Below, in pieces: positions 22,606 to 34,600 of a DNA stretch of 64,000 bases. Source of the stretch: Edaphochlamys debaryana (Eukaryota; Chlorophyta; Chlorophyceae; Chlamydomonadales); the NCBI GenBank assembly GCA_016858145.1, contig JAEHOE010000049.1:186001-250000 (forward strand), in the 5' to 3' direction. Below the pieces are notes generated by a model that had not been told where the DNA came from, searched no databases, and worked only from the letters and a program-made list of their open reading frames with translations. Both the position numbers and the translations under genes were made by a program. How positions within the stretch are numbered: position 1 is the first letter of the stretch; the number at the start of each line of letters is the position of its first letter.

Positions 22606-25600
22606 TCACAGCCACAGCCACCAGTCCGTGTATCCGTCTCCGTCGAAGAGCGTGTCCAGGTCGTGGTGGTGCACGCAGCCCCGCAGCCAGAAGGCCATGG
22701 ACACAACGTTGGACACCGTGTTGCCCACAAAGTAGGGCGCGGCGGCCTGGGGGAGAGGGGGAATAGGAAGGGGGAGGGAGGCGGGATGTAATTCGGGAGT
22801 GGGACCACGTGGGAGACCGAAGAAGGCTTGGACCAGACTCCGCAGTCGGCACCCCTGGCTCCCTTGCTCGTCGCGCACAGTGTAATCAATCCGCTCCCCT
22901 CGTCACCCACCATGATGTTTAGGTCCGTGATGAAGGACCGGGTGGCGTTGCAGCGTTGCTGCGGGTAGAGTGAAGGGCGGCAAGGGCGTGGGTCTGTCGG
23001 CTCGACGGCCGGGTGCACAGGCGGGGCGCCCTGCTGCTAGAACAGAGTAGTAGTCGTGGGAGTAAGCCGCCACGGCCCAGGAAGCCCCCCCCCCACACAC
23101 ACACCCCACCAGCCTGTGGAATCTCTCTCTCCCAGAACCCCGCCTGCGGCTCACCTCAACCGGTGCCGCATTGAAGTCCGCCTGGCGGGGGCACACAAGC
23201 AGGAACGGGTTTTAAGAATCGAGTCCTCATACTTGAGTCACCGCGTTCGGTTGGCGTCGTGGGTCAGATCTACCGTACACTTTTGTACGACAAGTGTACG
23301 GCAATGCCTTATCCGTGGCCCCGGCACCAGCCCCTAGGCCAGCTTTGTGTCATCCGCAGCACCCAGGCCAGAGCCCTCACCTGCACGTGTCCCACTGGCT
23401 CCGCGGTCTTCTTTTTTCGGGGCGGCAGCCGGAGGTGGAAGGACTTGCACCTCAGGATCTTGCTCGCGTGCGCGATCACCAGCTGCGGTTGGGGCGGGAC
23501 GGCACGGCGCTCACGGGTCTGCCGGCACCAGCGGCGCCCATGCATGCAATGTGAGAGATGGCATGCAAGACACGTGCCGCACAGCACATCTGTCGTACCT
23601 CAGCGAGCACGGGGTCGTCCCCCATGACGACGCACGTGCGCCCCCGTGCGCTGGGGTGCCGAGTGGCCAGAGCCACCATGCCCCCGAGCAGGGAGTGGTC
23701 CGTCTCCAGACGCTGCCCGCGGCCGTCATACTCCTTTATCTTGTCGCCGCCTGTCAGGGACCAGAGGGACATTGGCGTGTGATAGAGCTGAGCTGGCATT
23801 CCCACCCTACCGGTATGATGCCTCTAGGCCGCGTCTGACTCCTCTAGTCCTCTGCACGTGCCTTCGCCGCACAGACCCAAGGAAAGCCTGACGGTTCTCC
23901 TACCAAACAGGGGCGACCGCAACCCTCCCACTGCCCCCCGCTTACCCCTGACGTGCAGCGCCACGAATGGCTCCTCCGGCAGCGACTCAATCACTGCGTC
24001 CGCCTCCGCCTGCAGGGAGGGGTGCAGCGAGCGCCACAGGCCCACCACGGCGGGGCACACCGCCTGCAGCAGAGCGCGCTTCACGGCAAGCCAGCGGGGG
24101 CCCTGGGGAAAGACAGTGACGCGGAATGGACTCCTTAAGAACGCATGCGACAGGCATGCCTCTCGGCAGAGGACCCTCCGTCACTCAACGAGAAAGCAAC
24201 CGATACGTACGGAGACTTCCAGTGCCCTAGGGACTGCACCCCAGACGTGGCCTGAGCCGGTAGAGGCGGGTCGCCCATGCCACCCACCCGCTCTGTCGAC
24301 GTCGCGTTGGCTGCGTACTTGCAAAGCGGCTTGTTGTAAGCGCGGTTCGTGTGTGCCGCGTCATGGTGGTCTGGATGGGTTGTTTTGGGTGGCCAATGTC
24401 GAAGATGAGTCGAGAAAAGTATGCGAGTCACCACGCACCCTTGCACAATGAAAGCTCTTCCTTCAGCCACGTACTGCAGCCAAGACGGCCCGCTCTCGCT
24501 CCAACCGCACAAGACCACAAGCTCTCCCCTCCTCCTGGCTGGGGGATGCAGGCAGGCAGTGCTCACCGATGCCGATGCACCCCTTGGCAGCGAGGTCTCC
24601 TGCCCCAGCCGCGGACTTGAGCCAAGGAGGGAACAGCTGCGCAGATGAGGCGGGAGACGGGGGGGAGAGGGAGGTTGCAGCCCTTGCCTTGCAGTCTTGC
24701 CTCTTGACGACAAGGGGGCCAGGTGAACAGAGGTGTGGGTCGCGGCCCCAGGCAGGGGGGCAAGTGGACCCGGGTGGCATGCCTAGGGACGTCGACAAAA
24801 CCTCTGGCGTGATCCTGTCACTGCGTCACAGGATCTCGCAACGGCCCAACCCTCCGCACAGGGCTCCCCCCGTCGGGAATTAGGACAACTAGCACATCCC
24901 CAACCAACATCTCTGGGGAGGTTGTCTGGGTGGACGGGATCGGCCCCCGACCTTCACCCACCGTGGGTTGGAAGAAGTCCTGGATGGGGTCACGCGAGAG
25001 GTCTGGGCGCGGACGACGGCGGGGCACACAAGATGCTGAGCCTGATACTTCGGAAGCAGGAGCAGACGGTGCGGTCTGACGTAATGGACCGGTTTCCGCA
25101 TAAGGCATCGAGGGCGAACACAGCGTGGCAAGCTGGCAGACCTGTGGTGCAGCCCCTCACAGATTCAGGTATCCGTGGCCCAGCTCGTGTTGGGCCTACA
25201 GGGGCCTGACGTCACCGCCCCAGCCCTCTGGCTCCCCCAAGCACAGGCCCCCTTGCAGCCGCCGGCGCGCCAGGCAACCAGCGGATCGCACCGCCTGCCG
25301 CCTCTCAACCGCACCCCCCGAACTCCCAATGCCCTGCCCACCGTCCTCTTCTTGGCACGTGTAGTGCGTGTGGGACCAGTCCAGATAGATTTCGGCATCG
25401 GGCGCCTCGAGGCGGAGGAGGCCAATCCTGGACGCATGCATGACGTGGCAAGGGCGTTAGGTGCACTGACAGCACAGGGGCTGGAAGGGGCAGGGGCAGG
25501 GGCCAGGCTACCCCAGGACAGGACAGGATTGACCGTGTACTGTGTACTGACTGGTAAGAGGTTGCGTTCATCACATTGTGTGACATGCATGGCACAGGGC

Positions 25601-26082
25601 AGCCTGTCGAGGGGCCGGCGTCCCAAGGCCGTTCACTTGCACAATTTTGCGCCAGGCCTTGCACTCACCGCATGAACCAGTTGTTCAACATTGACCTGCA
25701 CGGAGAAGGGAAGGAGAACGGCATATACAGTGACCGCATAAGAGGCGGGGAAGAGGCGGGGGAAGTCCAGGCACGGTAACGAGATGAGGGCATGGCAACC
25801 CGGGGCCTGTGTGACAAGGCGCCTAGGCTGGGACAGGTGGGAGCCCCCTCAACTAGCCCCCAGGGCGCAGGCCCCTGCACTCGTCAGTCCCAGATCCTTC
25901 CCCACTTTCTGGACTCACCCCAATCCGGACTGCGAAGCCCCGAGCAGTTGGAAGCACTTGGCGGTGTTGTTGGAGCTACGCGCCCGCTCCTTTATGAGCC
26001 GAAGCGGAAACATGTGATGCGGCGAGCTGCTAGCGCCCGAAAGCAGGAGAAGGGCGATCAGGAGCGTCAAGCGGAGGTGCAT
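22606..26082 (-). CDS. FT-C: secreted/Golgi fucosyltransferase-like glycosyltransferase (12 exons)
   Basis: Exons on the minus strand: 26082-25919, 25695-25669, 25427-25342, 25002-24962, 24636-24567, 24370-24288, 24102-23946, 23750-23599, 23482-23381, 23181-23155, 22958-22911, 22746-22606, giving 365 residues. The signal peptide is LRLTLLIALLLLSGASS. Motifs: SMLNNWFMR, IYLDWSHTHYTC, DLSRDPIQDFF, FVALHVRGGDKIKEYDGRG, CVVMGDDPVLAE, SFITDLNIM and the AAAPYFVG..SNVVSM block. Exon 9 is shorter than in FT-A and FT-B (102 against 120 nt) and more basic (LPPRKKKTAEP). Exon 11, with about 35 bp of flanking intron, and exon 12 are almost the same as in FT-A. It lies tail-to-tail with FT-B and head-to-head with FT-D. 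The fucosyltransferase assignment rests on motifs only. Confidence 0.66.
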
Positions 26083-27100
26083 GGTCGCAGGTGGGGCCGC
26101 AGCCTTGCCGGCTCTGCTCGGAGCGTCGGGAGAGGAGGGGGCCGGGAGAAGGACGAGGCACGGTCGCGTGCCGCGAGAGCAGCCCGTGCCGGGCAGCTAC
26201 CCAGCTTCTAACGACTCGCGAGAAGCATTGTCTGTATGCGTGCTCGATGTATGTTCGGTGGTGTTGCGGAGCAGGCTCCGCTCTTCCTCGCTGCGGTCGA
26301 AGCGAGTTGATTCAAGCGACCTGGTCCACCTAAACGACCAGGCCTAAGCCTTCCTAGTAATTGTGGACCACAGTTTGGTATCTGCCGACGGGCAGCAAGG
26401 CGGGCTGACGAAAATGCGAGAGGCAATGAGGGAGGCGTCGTGCTCTTCTTCTTCGGCTGACAGCGGCGGCATTGCCTGTGTGAGCCCCGCGCTACTATAA
26501 GCGTCTGGACCGTGCGCAATCACTGCCCGTAGTAAACTCGGCGACCAGATCGTGCGACAGCTGGATGGGACGGCAGGGTCTGGCACGGGCAAGGCAGTCA
26601 GAAGCCTGTGTCCTCTTCTCTCGCAGCACTTAGGGCGGACGCTCGAGGAGCAAGACGGTGCAGGCAGCCCAAGCCTAGGACCCAGAACGGGAGAAGGCAC
26701 AAAGTGAGGCCACCTGAGGAGGCCCTCGCTGCTGCTCAGGAAAAATTACAAGCTTAGCTTGCCACAAAGGCGAGGGGGGAGGCTGCAAGCCGAACTCGTG
26801 AGGCCCGGGGTGGTGGTGGGCGGTGCGTGCCGGCATGGGTCGCGCGAGCTGTCAGCAAGCACCGAGCCTGAACCACTCTTCATCAGTTGAGGCCGAGCCA
26901 ATATCACCCCACTTAGTATGTATGATAGGCATTGTTGCATACTGCGATAGCCCGTCGACACTTTGTCATCGGCATTTCCCGCGCGCGCTTACCGTGGGCC
27001 TGCGCCCCTGTCGCTCATCAATTGCATACAAGCGTGGCCCAGATTTCAAGTTACTAACATCCATAGCTGTTGACTCCCAAAGACGTCCGATGTAGCAGCC
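26083..27100. promoter_or_regulatory. Divergent promoter region between FT-C (-) and FT-D (+)
   Basis: A 1018-bp gap between two outward-facing start codons. No coding exon is supported. GC falls noticeably in the half nearest FT-D (about 26860-27100). Confidence 0.4.
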
Positions 27101-30100
27101 ATGCGCTCTGGACTAAGGCTGTTACCGCTGCTCCTGCTCGCGTATTGTGTGGTCGTGCAAACAAATCATCGGCTGCCTGGGAACCTGGATGCTTTCGGCG
27201 CTGACCGAACGTTGACGACCATCCGCGACAAGCCTAGAGCCGACGATGAACCACGGGTGTCTACAAGCGAGGACACAGTCAAAGGAGATGCTGCAGCTGA
27301 GCGGGTGGCGGATGGCGCCGGGCGGAGTGCCGTGGCGGTGGCGGAGGACCCGTCTGTGCTCGTGCTGCCGCTTCTCCCCTACGGACTCAGTAACCAGGTG
27401 CGGCAGGTTGGCGCATCCGTGGCACATGGCAGGTTGGGGCTGCTTGAGGCATCAACGGTGAAAGGGCTGTGGCCGCCCCGCGTTCGGGCTTTGGGAAGGG
27501 CAGTGGGAGGAGGCGACGGGGAGGAGGGCAACGTCGCCGTTCCTGCCCGTACCGGACGTTGCAGGGCGCTCGAACGGGCGCCGCCCGCTATGATGCAATC
27601 CATCTGTCGGCCGTACATTGGATCTGACGGAGCGGAGGAACTTCCATGCTCACGCCCCGAACGCCCCCGTCCCCTCCATGGGCACCTCCAGCTTCCCTGA
27701 GCCCCACAACCCCTACACCTCCGTCCACCTCTCCGCCCCCCGTTCGTAGGTGATTGCGCTCAAGGAGGCCCTGGCCCTCAGCAGCGTCCTCAACTGGACC
27801 GTCGTGGTGTACGGCTTCTGGCCGCACTACTCGGAAACCAACGGAAACCACACAGCTGCCGCCCCGGCGCCCGGCCTTGGCAGCGGGGGCCCAGCCGGCA
27901 GCAGCGGTCACACCGTGTCGGACACTGGCCCCGAGGCGAAGGGCTCCAGCAGCTCTGACGGGACCGACGGGGCAGACGACAGTGGTGTTGGGGAAGCTGC
28001 GGGTAGCAGCTCGGAGGAAGGCGCGACCGCTTGGGATCCACCGGCGGATCTCATCCCCTTCGATCTCATCTACGACCGGTGCGTGGTCACGAGAGGCAGG
28101 ATGTGATGATCAGTGCTGCCGTACTCTGGGGGAGCCGGGCGGGTAGGAGGGTGGCAGTAAACTGAAGGTACGGTAGCTGCTGGCTTCTGCACAGGACTCA
28201 AGCTTCGTCCTTTCTGTGCTCGCTTTCTGCTTCCTTGCCCGGCAGATCCGCGCTTCAGAGCTTGGTCCGCGTGTTGTCGCTTCAGGAGGCAGCTGCGCTA
28301 GGGCTGCTCAGGAGCGACGGCACTGCTGCCGGCCGCGATGCGGAGGCCGGGAGCAGCGGCAGCCGAAAGCTTTCGGCAACCCTCAAGGGCGCACGGAACA
28401 CTGTCACCAGGAGCCGCAGTGCAGCGACCGGGCCAGATGCAGGGGATCCTGCGCATCGGATCCAAAGACAGATCCCGATCCGGCGGCCGGACAAGGTCCT
28501 GGTCTTGTCGCACTCCAGCGGCCGCGAGGGCACGTACGAGCGGGCTGAGGCGGCCGGAGTGGCGGTACAAGGGGCGCCGGTTGCTGCAACGGAGCACTTC
28601 AAGTGAGCGAAACGGGGGGCTGAGGCGAGCAACTCTAGGTGCACGCGTGCGATGCAAAGGTGCCCAGGAGCAGCTGGAACGGGTTGGGACTGAGGGCCTT
28701 TGCTTGTCTGGCTGAAGGGCAAGTGGGGATCAGTAGTTGCAGTGTTGCAAGCGGGGCCCATGCGGACACAAGCGCGCGGGAGGGGTACGGCGCCGGGCGG
28801 CCTTAGCGTCCAATCTCTCGTCTGGGGTCAGCCGTTGTGGACTGCCGGTTCAACGGGAAAGGCCAGTCGCGCACAACAACCTCCGCCTGACTGCCGCTCT
28901 CTGGTTATTTGGCCCGCAGATGCAACGAGGAGGGCCTGGAGTGGCTGAGTAAGGCCACCGCTACACGGCCTGCATGGGTGGCGCTGTACAGCTACCTGGG
29001 GGTGACCCCCCTCATGCGGACCGAGTTCCTGACGAGAGGAGCCTCCGAGTGCTCTTGTCGGGAAGCCTATCACCGGGTGAGCAGTGGTGGAGGGGGATTG
29101 CTTGCGGGGAGCTGCTCGCGGGGGACATGCCGGTGTTCCCTCAGGGAACCGGCTGTTTGCCTACGCTTTCGCCCTTCCTCGCGCACATTGCACCGATGCA
29201 CGTTCTGGCTTGCACTTACCTCCGTTTGCTCGCCTCCTCCCTCCGCCGCCGCCCCCGACCACCGCTTCCCCCAGGTGTCGCTCCACCTCAAGAAGTCACG
29301 GCTGGTGGTGGCTGCGGCCCAGGGCTTCATCGCTGGCGTGCTGGCGCCCGCGGCAGAGGGGCAGCTACCGGCACCACCCCCGCCGCCAGCAGCAAGGGGC
29401 AGCGGCAGAAGGCTGCTATCTGGCAGACGGGGCTCGGAAGGGGAGCACGAACAGGCAGATGAGTCTCAGGACGCCAGCGCGAAACTTCAAGGGAAGCCAT
29501 CAGCCTCCTCGTCTGCTGATGCTCAGATGACAGCCTCGCCTTCGTCAGCGCCGTTCTACGTTGCCGTACATGTACGGCCACACCCCGACACGTGCATCCA
29601 GTACTTTGCCTCGTTCCATCACTTCAAGAAGGTGGCTGCTGGCGAGGTAAGGCACGGCCTCTGCAGCTCATCAAGAGATGTATGGCGGCGACAGGCCTTG
29701 CGAGCCTGTCCCCCCACGGCTGCTTGCCCGTGTCATAGTCCCATGCGCCACGGCATATCCGGTCCGTACCAACCGCTGAGTTACTGTAATCGCTTTGTTT
29801 GGCCTCTGGCGTGCAGGTCTGTACCAATCCGCGGTTCCTGTCCAAGCTGGTCAGGCGACTGCGTGGCATTGCCGCGGAGCGCGCCGCCGCCGCCGTACAC
29901 ACGGCGCACACCCGTCAAGTACGGCACGCGCCGGCTCAATCCCAGCCGGCGCTGACGGTGTTTGTCATGTCCCATCCAGCCATCCGGAGAGCCGTGTTCA
30001 GTGAGGTCGCACGGCTGTGGGCGATCCAGGAAGACAAAGAGGCGAAGCCGCGGCGCGCTGCGGCTCCTGCTGCGCTTCCGGCCCCCACGCTGGTGTTTCT

Positions 30101-30311
30101 GGATTCGGGGCAGCTGCCCGCGGCCCTGCGGGACCACGTTGCCCACACCAGCCTGCTGTCCATGGTGGAGCAGGAGGTGTGCCGCGCCGCGCCCGTGTTC
30201 CTGGGCACCACGCTGTCGTCCATCTCGGTCCTGGTGGCGCAGGAGCGGGCGGCGGAGGCGGCGCAGGCGGGGGTCACGGAGCACCACAAGCACACGGAGC
30301 TGCTGCACTAG
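27101..30311 (+). CDS. FT-D: POFUT-like (GDP-fucose O-fucosyltransferase superfamily) glycosyltransferase
   Basis: Exons: 27101-27397, 27750-28078, 28246-28602, 28920-29076, 29275-29646, 29817-30311 (stop TAG), in phase, giving 668 residues. The N-terminal hydrophobic stretch LLPLLLLAYCVVV is a signal peptide or anchor. Motifs of the O-fucosyltransferase family: LPLLPYGLSNQ (about 89-99) running into VIALKEALALSSVLNWTVVV, FYVAVHVRPHPDTC with the key Arg at about 481, and the C-terminal APVFLGTTLSSISVLVAQER, equivalent to the FLGT..S motif. Low-complexity linkers separate these. Such enzymes act in the ER/Golgi. The acceptor is unknown. It is the closest paralogue of FT-E, which lies tail-to-tail 1.1 kb downstream, and shares long near-identical exon blocks with it. 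Confidence 0.72.
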
Positions 30312-31685
30312 GCGCAGGGGGGAGCGGGGGTGGCGGGATGGGAATCAAGAGCTGGGGGATAAAGGGCTTGGAGGCTGGGGCTGCGCGGGTGTGCGGTTGC
30401 GCTGCACTAAGGGTGCTGGTACCTGTGTGCCTGAATGGATGAGGCCAGTACGGAGCGTCCTCGGCAACAGTGGTTTGCGTGTGACGGGGTTGTGGCTGGT
30501 GTACCGTAATCCAGACTGTGGCCACGCCCTCGGATTGCGGCCTCGTCTCAGAGGGCACTCGATACTGGTGGCATAGTAGGGCATTACTCATGCCAATGCA
30601 CAGGTGGTGAACCAATTACAGGAAGAAACTCTTGAACTGAACTCATACTGGATTACCATGGGTCCACAGGCGAGGCGGCCATGGAGTGGCCGGTGGTGGG
30701 GCGGTTTCCCGCCCTGCCCCCTTAACCCCGAAGTGGGTTAGCCCGTGCGTAGTTATTATTACTTGGGTCCACAGGCTGACCCCCGACCGGAGGCTGTTGA
30801 CGTCCGAGGCGAGCGGCTCGAGGCACCGCTCACAGGTCGGCACGAACCCCTCCTCCACACAGGCTGTAGCCACACGATGCCCCCCTCCAACTTTATGCGG
30901 CCTTGATAGATGCCGTGTATCCGCTGATCATTGTATTTCATTGTGGATGAGCTGACGTGACTCCCTACTTGCAGTTGGCACACCCAGTAGGTGGCGCTCT
31001 CGCTCAACCCCGCCCCTTCTCGAGGCGGTTCCTGCTGTAACCATCGCATTCTACTTAACCCCCCGCCGTCCGGCCCTTGGAAGCCCCCGCCCTCCGCGTC
31101 CAGTTCAAACGCTAACACAAGGCGCACGTCCATCCAGGCATACGCGTGCCTCGACACTGCACTTCGCAATGTAAACAATAGTCAAGTGCATTGGTTCACA
31201 ATCCTTTTGCAAGCGCCCACGCCTGGTCACGTGTTCAGCAGTCCTCAGTGACCCCCAGCAAAACAGCATGCATCTTCTTATCTTCCACGATTCGCACATC
31301 GAGCACGCTGTGCGCGGGTCTGCACAGATCTACATTGGGCGCATTTGGCCGCCCATCAAGCACCAACACCACCCCACCACCCCACCACCCAGCTCTTGAT
31401 TCCCATCCCGCCACCCCCGCTCCCCCCTGCGCCTAGTGCAGCAGCTCCGTGTGCTTGTGGTGCTCCGTGACCCCCGCCTGCGCCGCCTCCGCCGCCCGCT
31501 CCTGCGCCACCAGGACCGAGATGGACGACAGCGTGGTGCCCAGGAACACGGGCGCGGCGCGGCACACCTCCTGCTCCACCATGGACAGCAGGCTGGTGTG
31601 GGCCACGTGGTCCCGCAGGGCCGCGGGCAGCTGCCCCGAATCTAGAAACACCAGCGTGGGGGCCGGAAGCGCAGCAGGAGCCGCA
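30059..31685. repeat. Inverted repeat: 298-bp arms joining the ends of FT-D and FT-E
   Basis: The left arm is 30059-30356 and the right arm 31388-31685, with a 1031-bp loop. The arms hold the last about 250 bp of coding sequence plus the first about 45 bp of 3' UTR of each gene. I counted very few mismatches, for example T/G inside the CACGT(T/G)GCC site and G/A near CTGGATTCGG. Identity stops abruptly just after CAAGAGCTGGG on both sides. Confidence 0.88.
30312..31432. other. Intergenic between convergent FT-D and FT-E
   Basis: The outer ends belong to the inverted repeat arms. The middle about 1 kb has lower GC and no coding exon I can support. + strand TGTAA motifs at 31036 and near 31170, and a minus-strand TGTAA (TTACA at 30616-30620), would give overlapping 3' UTRs. 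Confidence 0.4.
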
Positions 31686-34600
31686 GATTTCGATCGCTGC
31701 TGCCGCTGCTTTGCCGCCTTGGCTTCGTGCTCCGACCAAAGCCGTGCAACCTCACTTCGCACCACTGTCCGGATGGTCGGATGGGACATGACAAACACCG
31801 TCAGGGCCGGCTGGGATTGAGGCGCGGCCGCCGGCCGCACGTTACTTGCGGGCGTGGGCGTGGGCCCCCGCTTGACCGCAGCGGCGGCTCGCTCCGCCGC
31901 AATCGCCCGCAGTCGTACGACTAGGTCCGAGAGGAAGCGGGGGTTGGTGCAGACCTGACGGAGGACGGGCGGGCGGCAAGCGTTGGTGTAACGCGCAAGC
32001 CGCAAGTTCATACCGCAAATGGACGTGGGGCATCAGATAACGGCTTCGGTCGGAGATATGCCAGGGAGACGCAACGCTATTTCAACACCTCTATCTATCC
32101 GTATCTGCCATGACAATGCGGCGCGCAAGCCCTCGCTCTTGCCTTCTTAGCTGCTGTCTCCGTCCACTTGCGCAGAGTGGCATAGTACTCCATGCACGAA
32201 TCGGGGTGCGGCCGTACGTGCATGGCCACGAAGAAACGTTTCTTTGACGAGGGTGCTGACCAGGACCGTGCTGACGCAGACGGCGCAGCTGCAGACGAGG
32301 CCGCCTTGGCGGGGCTCAGGCCCGGGCTGAGTCCTGCCGGCGTGGGGCTGGGGGCCGACGCCTTCCGCAGCGCCGGCCCTGCCTCTGGGTCCTTCTGCTG
32401 AGGCCCCTTAGCCGCAGGCGCGCCCAGCAGCACTGGCCTGCTGACGCCAGGAGCTTGGGAAGTTTCCATAACTGTTGTGGAGTCGCCTGATGAGCTAGAC
32501 AGCAGCGTCCGATTGCTGCCCCTTGCTGCTGGCGGCGGGGGTGGTGCCGGCAGCCGCCCCTCCGCCGCGGGCGCCAGCACGCCAGCGATGAAGCCCTGGG
32601 CCGCAGCCACCACCAGCCGTGACTTCTTGAGGTGGAGAGACACCTGGGGGAAGCGGTGGTGGGGGGGGGCGAAGGCGGAGGGAGGAGGGCGAGCGAATGA
32701 AGGTTCTGGTCATGAGCCTCATGGGCCAGGGTCTGAAAGCGACTGGCCGACTACAGATAAGCCACCTCGGCCCTTTGACTTCCTTAGCCCCTGGCCCTCG
32801 ACACACCATCAAAGCCCGCACTCTCAGCGCGGTCGCTCGATCCGGACACACACACACACTCGCACAGCCATCACACCCCAGGGGCATCCCCTCGGCCCCC
32901 CTCTGCCCCCTGTTTTCCCTGGTTGCTTGCCCTCCCCAGCACCCGCACGCCGCCGCCGGTCTGCCTTATCGCCGTGGCAGGACTCGGCTTGCCGCGTCGC
33001 GGGGAGCTCATTTGGAGCCCACGCGCGGTTGCCTAGCACGCAAACACACACCCCTTTGTTTGGCCCCTGCCCCCTTGTGGGATGCCCCTGCCTGCGCGGA
33101 AGCACGCACGCTCATCTCCGCACATTGCCGTATTCTCCCCTCAACTCCTCTATCACCCCTCGCCTCCGCAACCCCCCTCAGCCCGCAGCTAGCGCTTAGG
33201 TGTTCGTCCTTCTTCACTCTACACTGCCCGCGGCTTTCGCGGCTATTAACCCCTTCTTGGCCCACCCTTCCTCACCCTTTCATGTTGCGCTTCTTCTCCG
33301 CCCCGCACTCTTGGACTCCCGCTCAGGTGAGTAATAGTGTGTTTCGGGCGGTGTTGGGCTAGTCGCGGGTGCGCTTGGGCGTGTCGCGCTGCTGCGGGCA
33401 TGCGCCTGTTGGCGCCTAGCGCTGTTCGCTTTTCCGCTCCGTCTGCTACTCCGTGGCGCGCCCTACACGCCCAGCGCGTCCGCCGGCCAGTCGCTGGTCA
33501 GGTTTGCCATCGGTGCCGGGTCGGGACCGGGTCGGGACCGTTGCTTCGGGGTTTCGGGTTTGCCTGGGGCTTCTTTCCCGCGGCCTGTCTGCTCACAACT
33601 GCACTTATACGTATCACGCGCCCACCCTACGCATCCTAAACACACGCGAGAGGCAACCCACTCACCTGGTGGTAGGCCTGCAGGCACACGCTGTCGCTGG
33701 GGTCGGCGGTGGGATCGAACAGGGTGCGCATCGTGGGCGCCACCCTCAGGTAGCTGTACAGGGCGACCCATGCAGGCCGCTTGGAGGTCATACCCGTCAG
33801 CCACCCCAGCCCCTTCACGTCGCATCTGCGCAGGACGCGGGAGGCAGGAGGCGAAGGCAAGGAAGGAGCAGGACAGGGGGTCAGCGAGGGCAGGAGTGGA
33901 GGGGAGGGCACGGCCATGGGCTCTCTTCGCCCACGGGTTGCCATGCGGGACCCGTATGCTTCGTCGCAGAGGGACTCTAGTGCTTGCGTTTAGCCGTGCA
34001 AACCCCTCAGTCATGGTGCGAGGCTTAGATACCGTATGGGGCAAAGTGCTACTCCAGCTCGTTCACCCATGCCCAGAGGGCCAAGAGGCCGGAAGGCCCC
34101 CGCCCACCGCGCTCCTGAGCACCCCCATGTCAGATCCAGATTCAGAACCAGACCCAAACGCAAACCGCCCTCACTTGAAGTGGTCGTCCTTCCTGATGAG
34201 CGTACCCTTGACCTCCACGCCGCCAGCACGTGCTCGTTCGTACGTGCCGCTCCTCCCGCCTTTTGACTGCGAGATCACAAGGAACACGTCTGCCCGCCTG
34301 AGAAGCCGAACCGGCGGCCCGGCCACGGCCCCAGCTCCTGCCCCGGTGCTGACGTTGACACTTTCAGTGCTACTGCTGTCGTCGCCGGTGCTGGGGTTTC
34401 TGGGATTGCTGCTGAAGGCTAGAATCGGTAGCTGCGTCGCATCCTGAACGGTAATGACGCGGACCACGGGCGCTAGCGCCGACCTGTGGGATCGGTGGAG
34501 GCCAGTGGGAATGGAACGGTGGGCGTCAACGAGGGAGAGGCGAGCGTTCTGGGCGGGACAGGTGTGGGACACGGTGGGGAAAGGAAGGGAGCCGCTCGGG

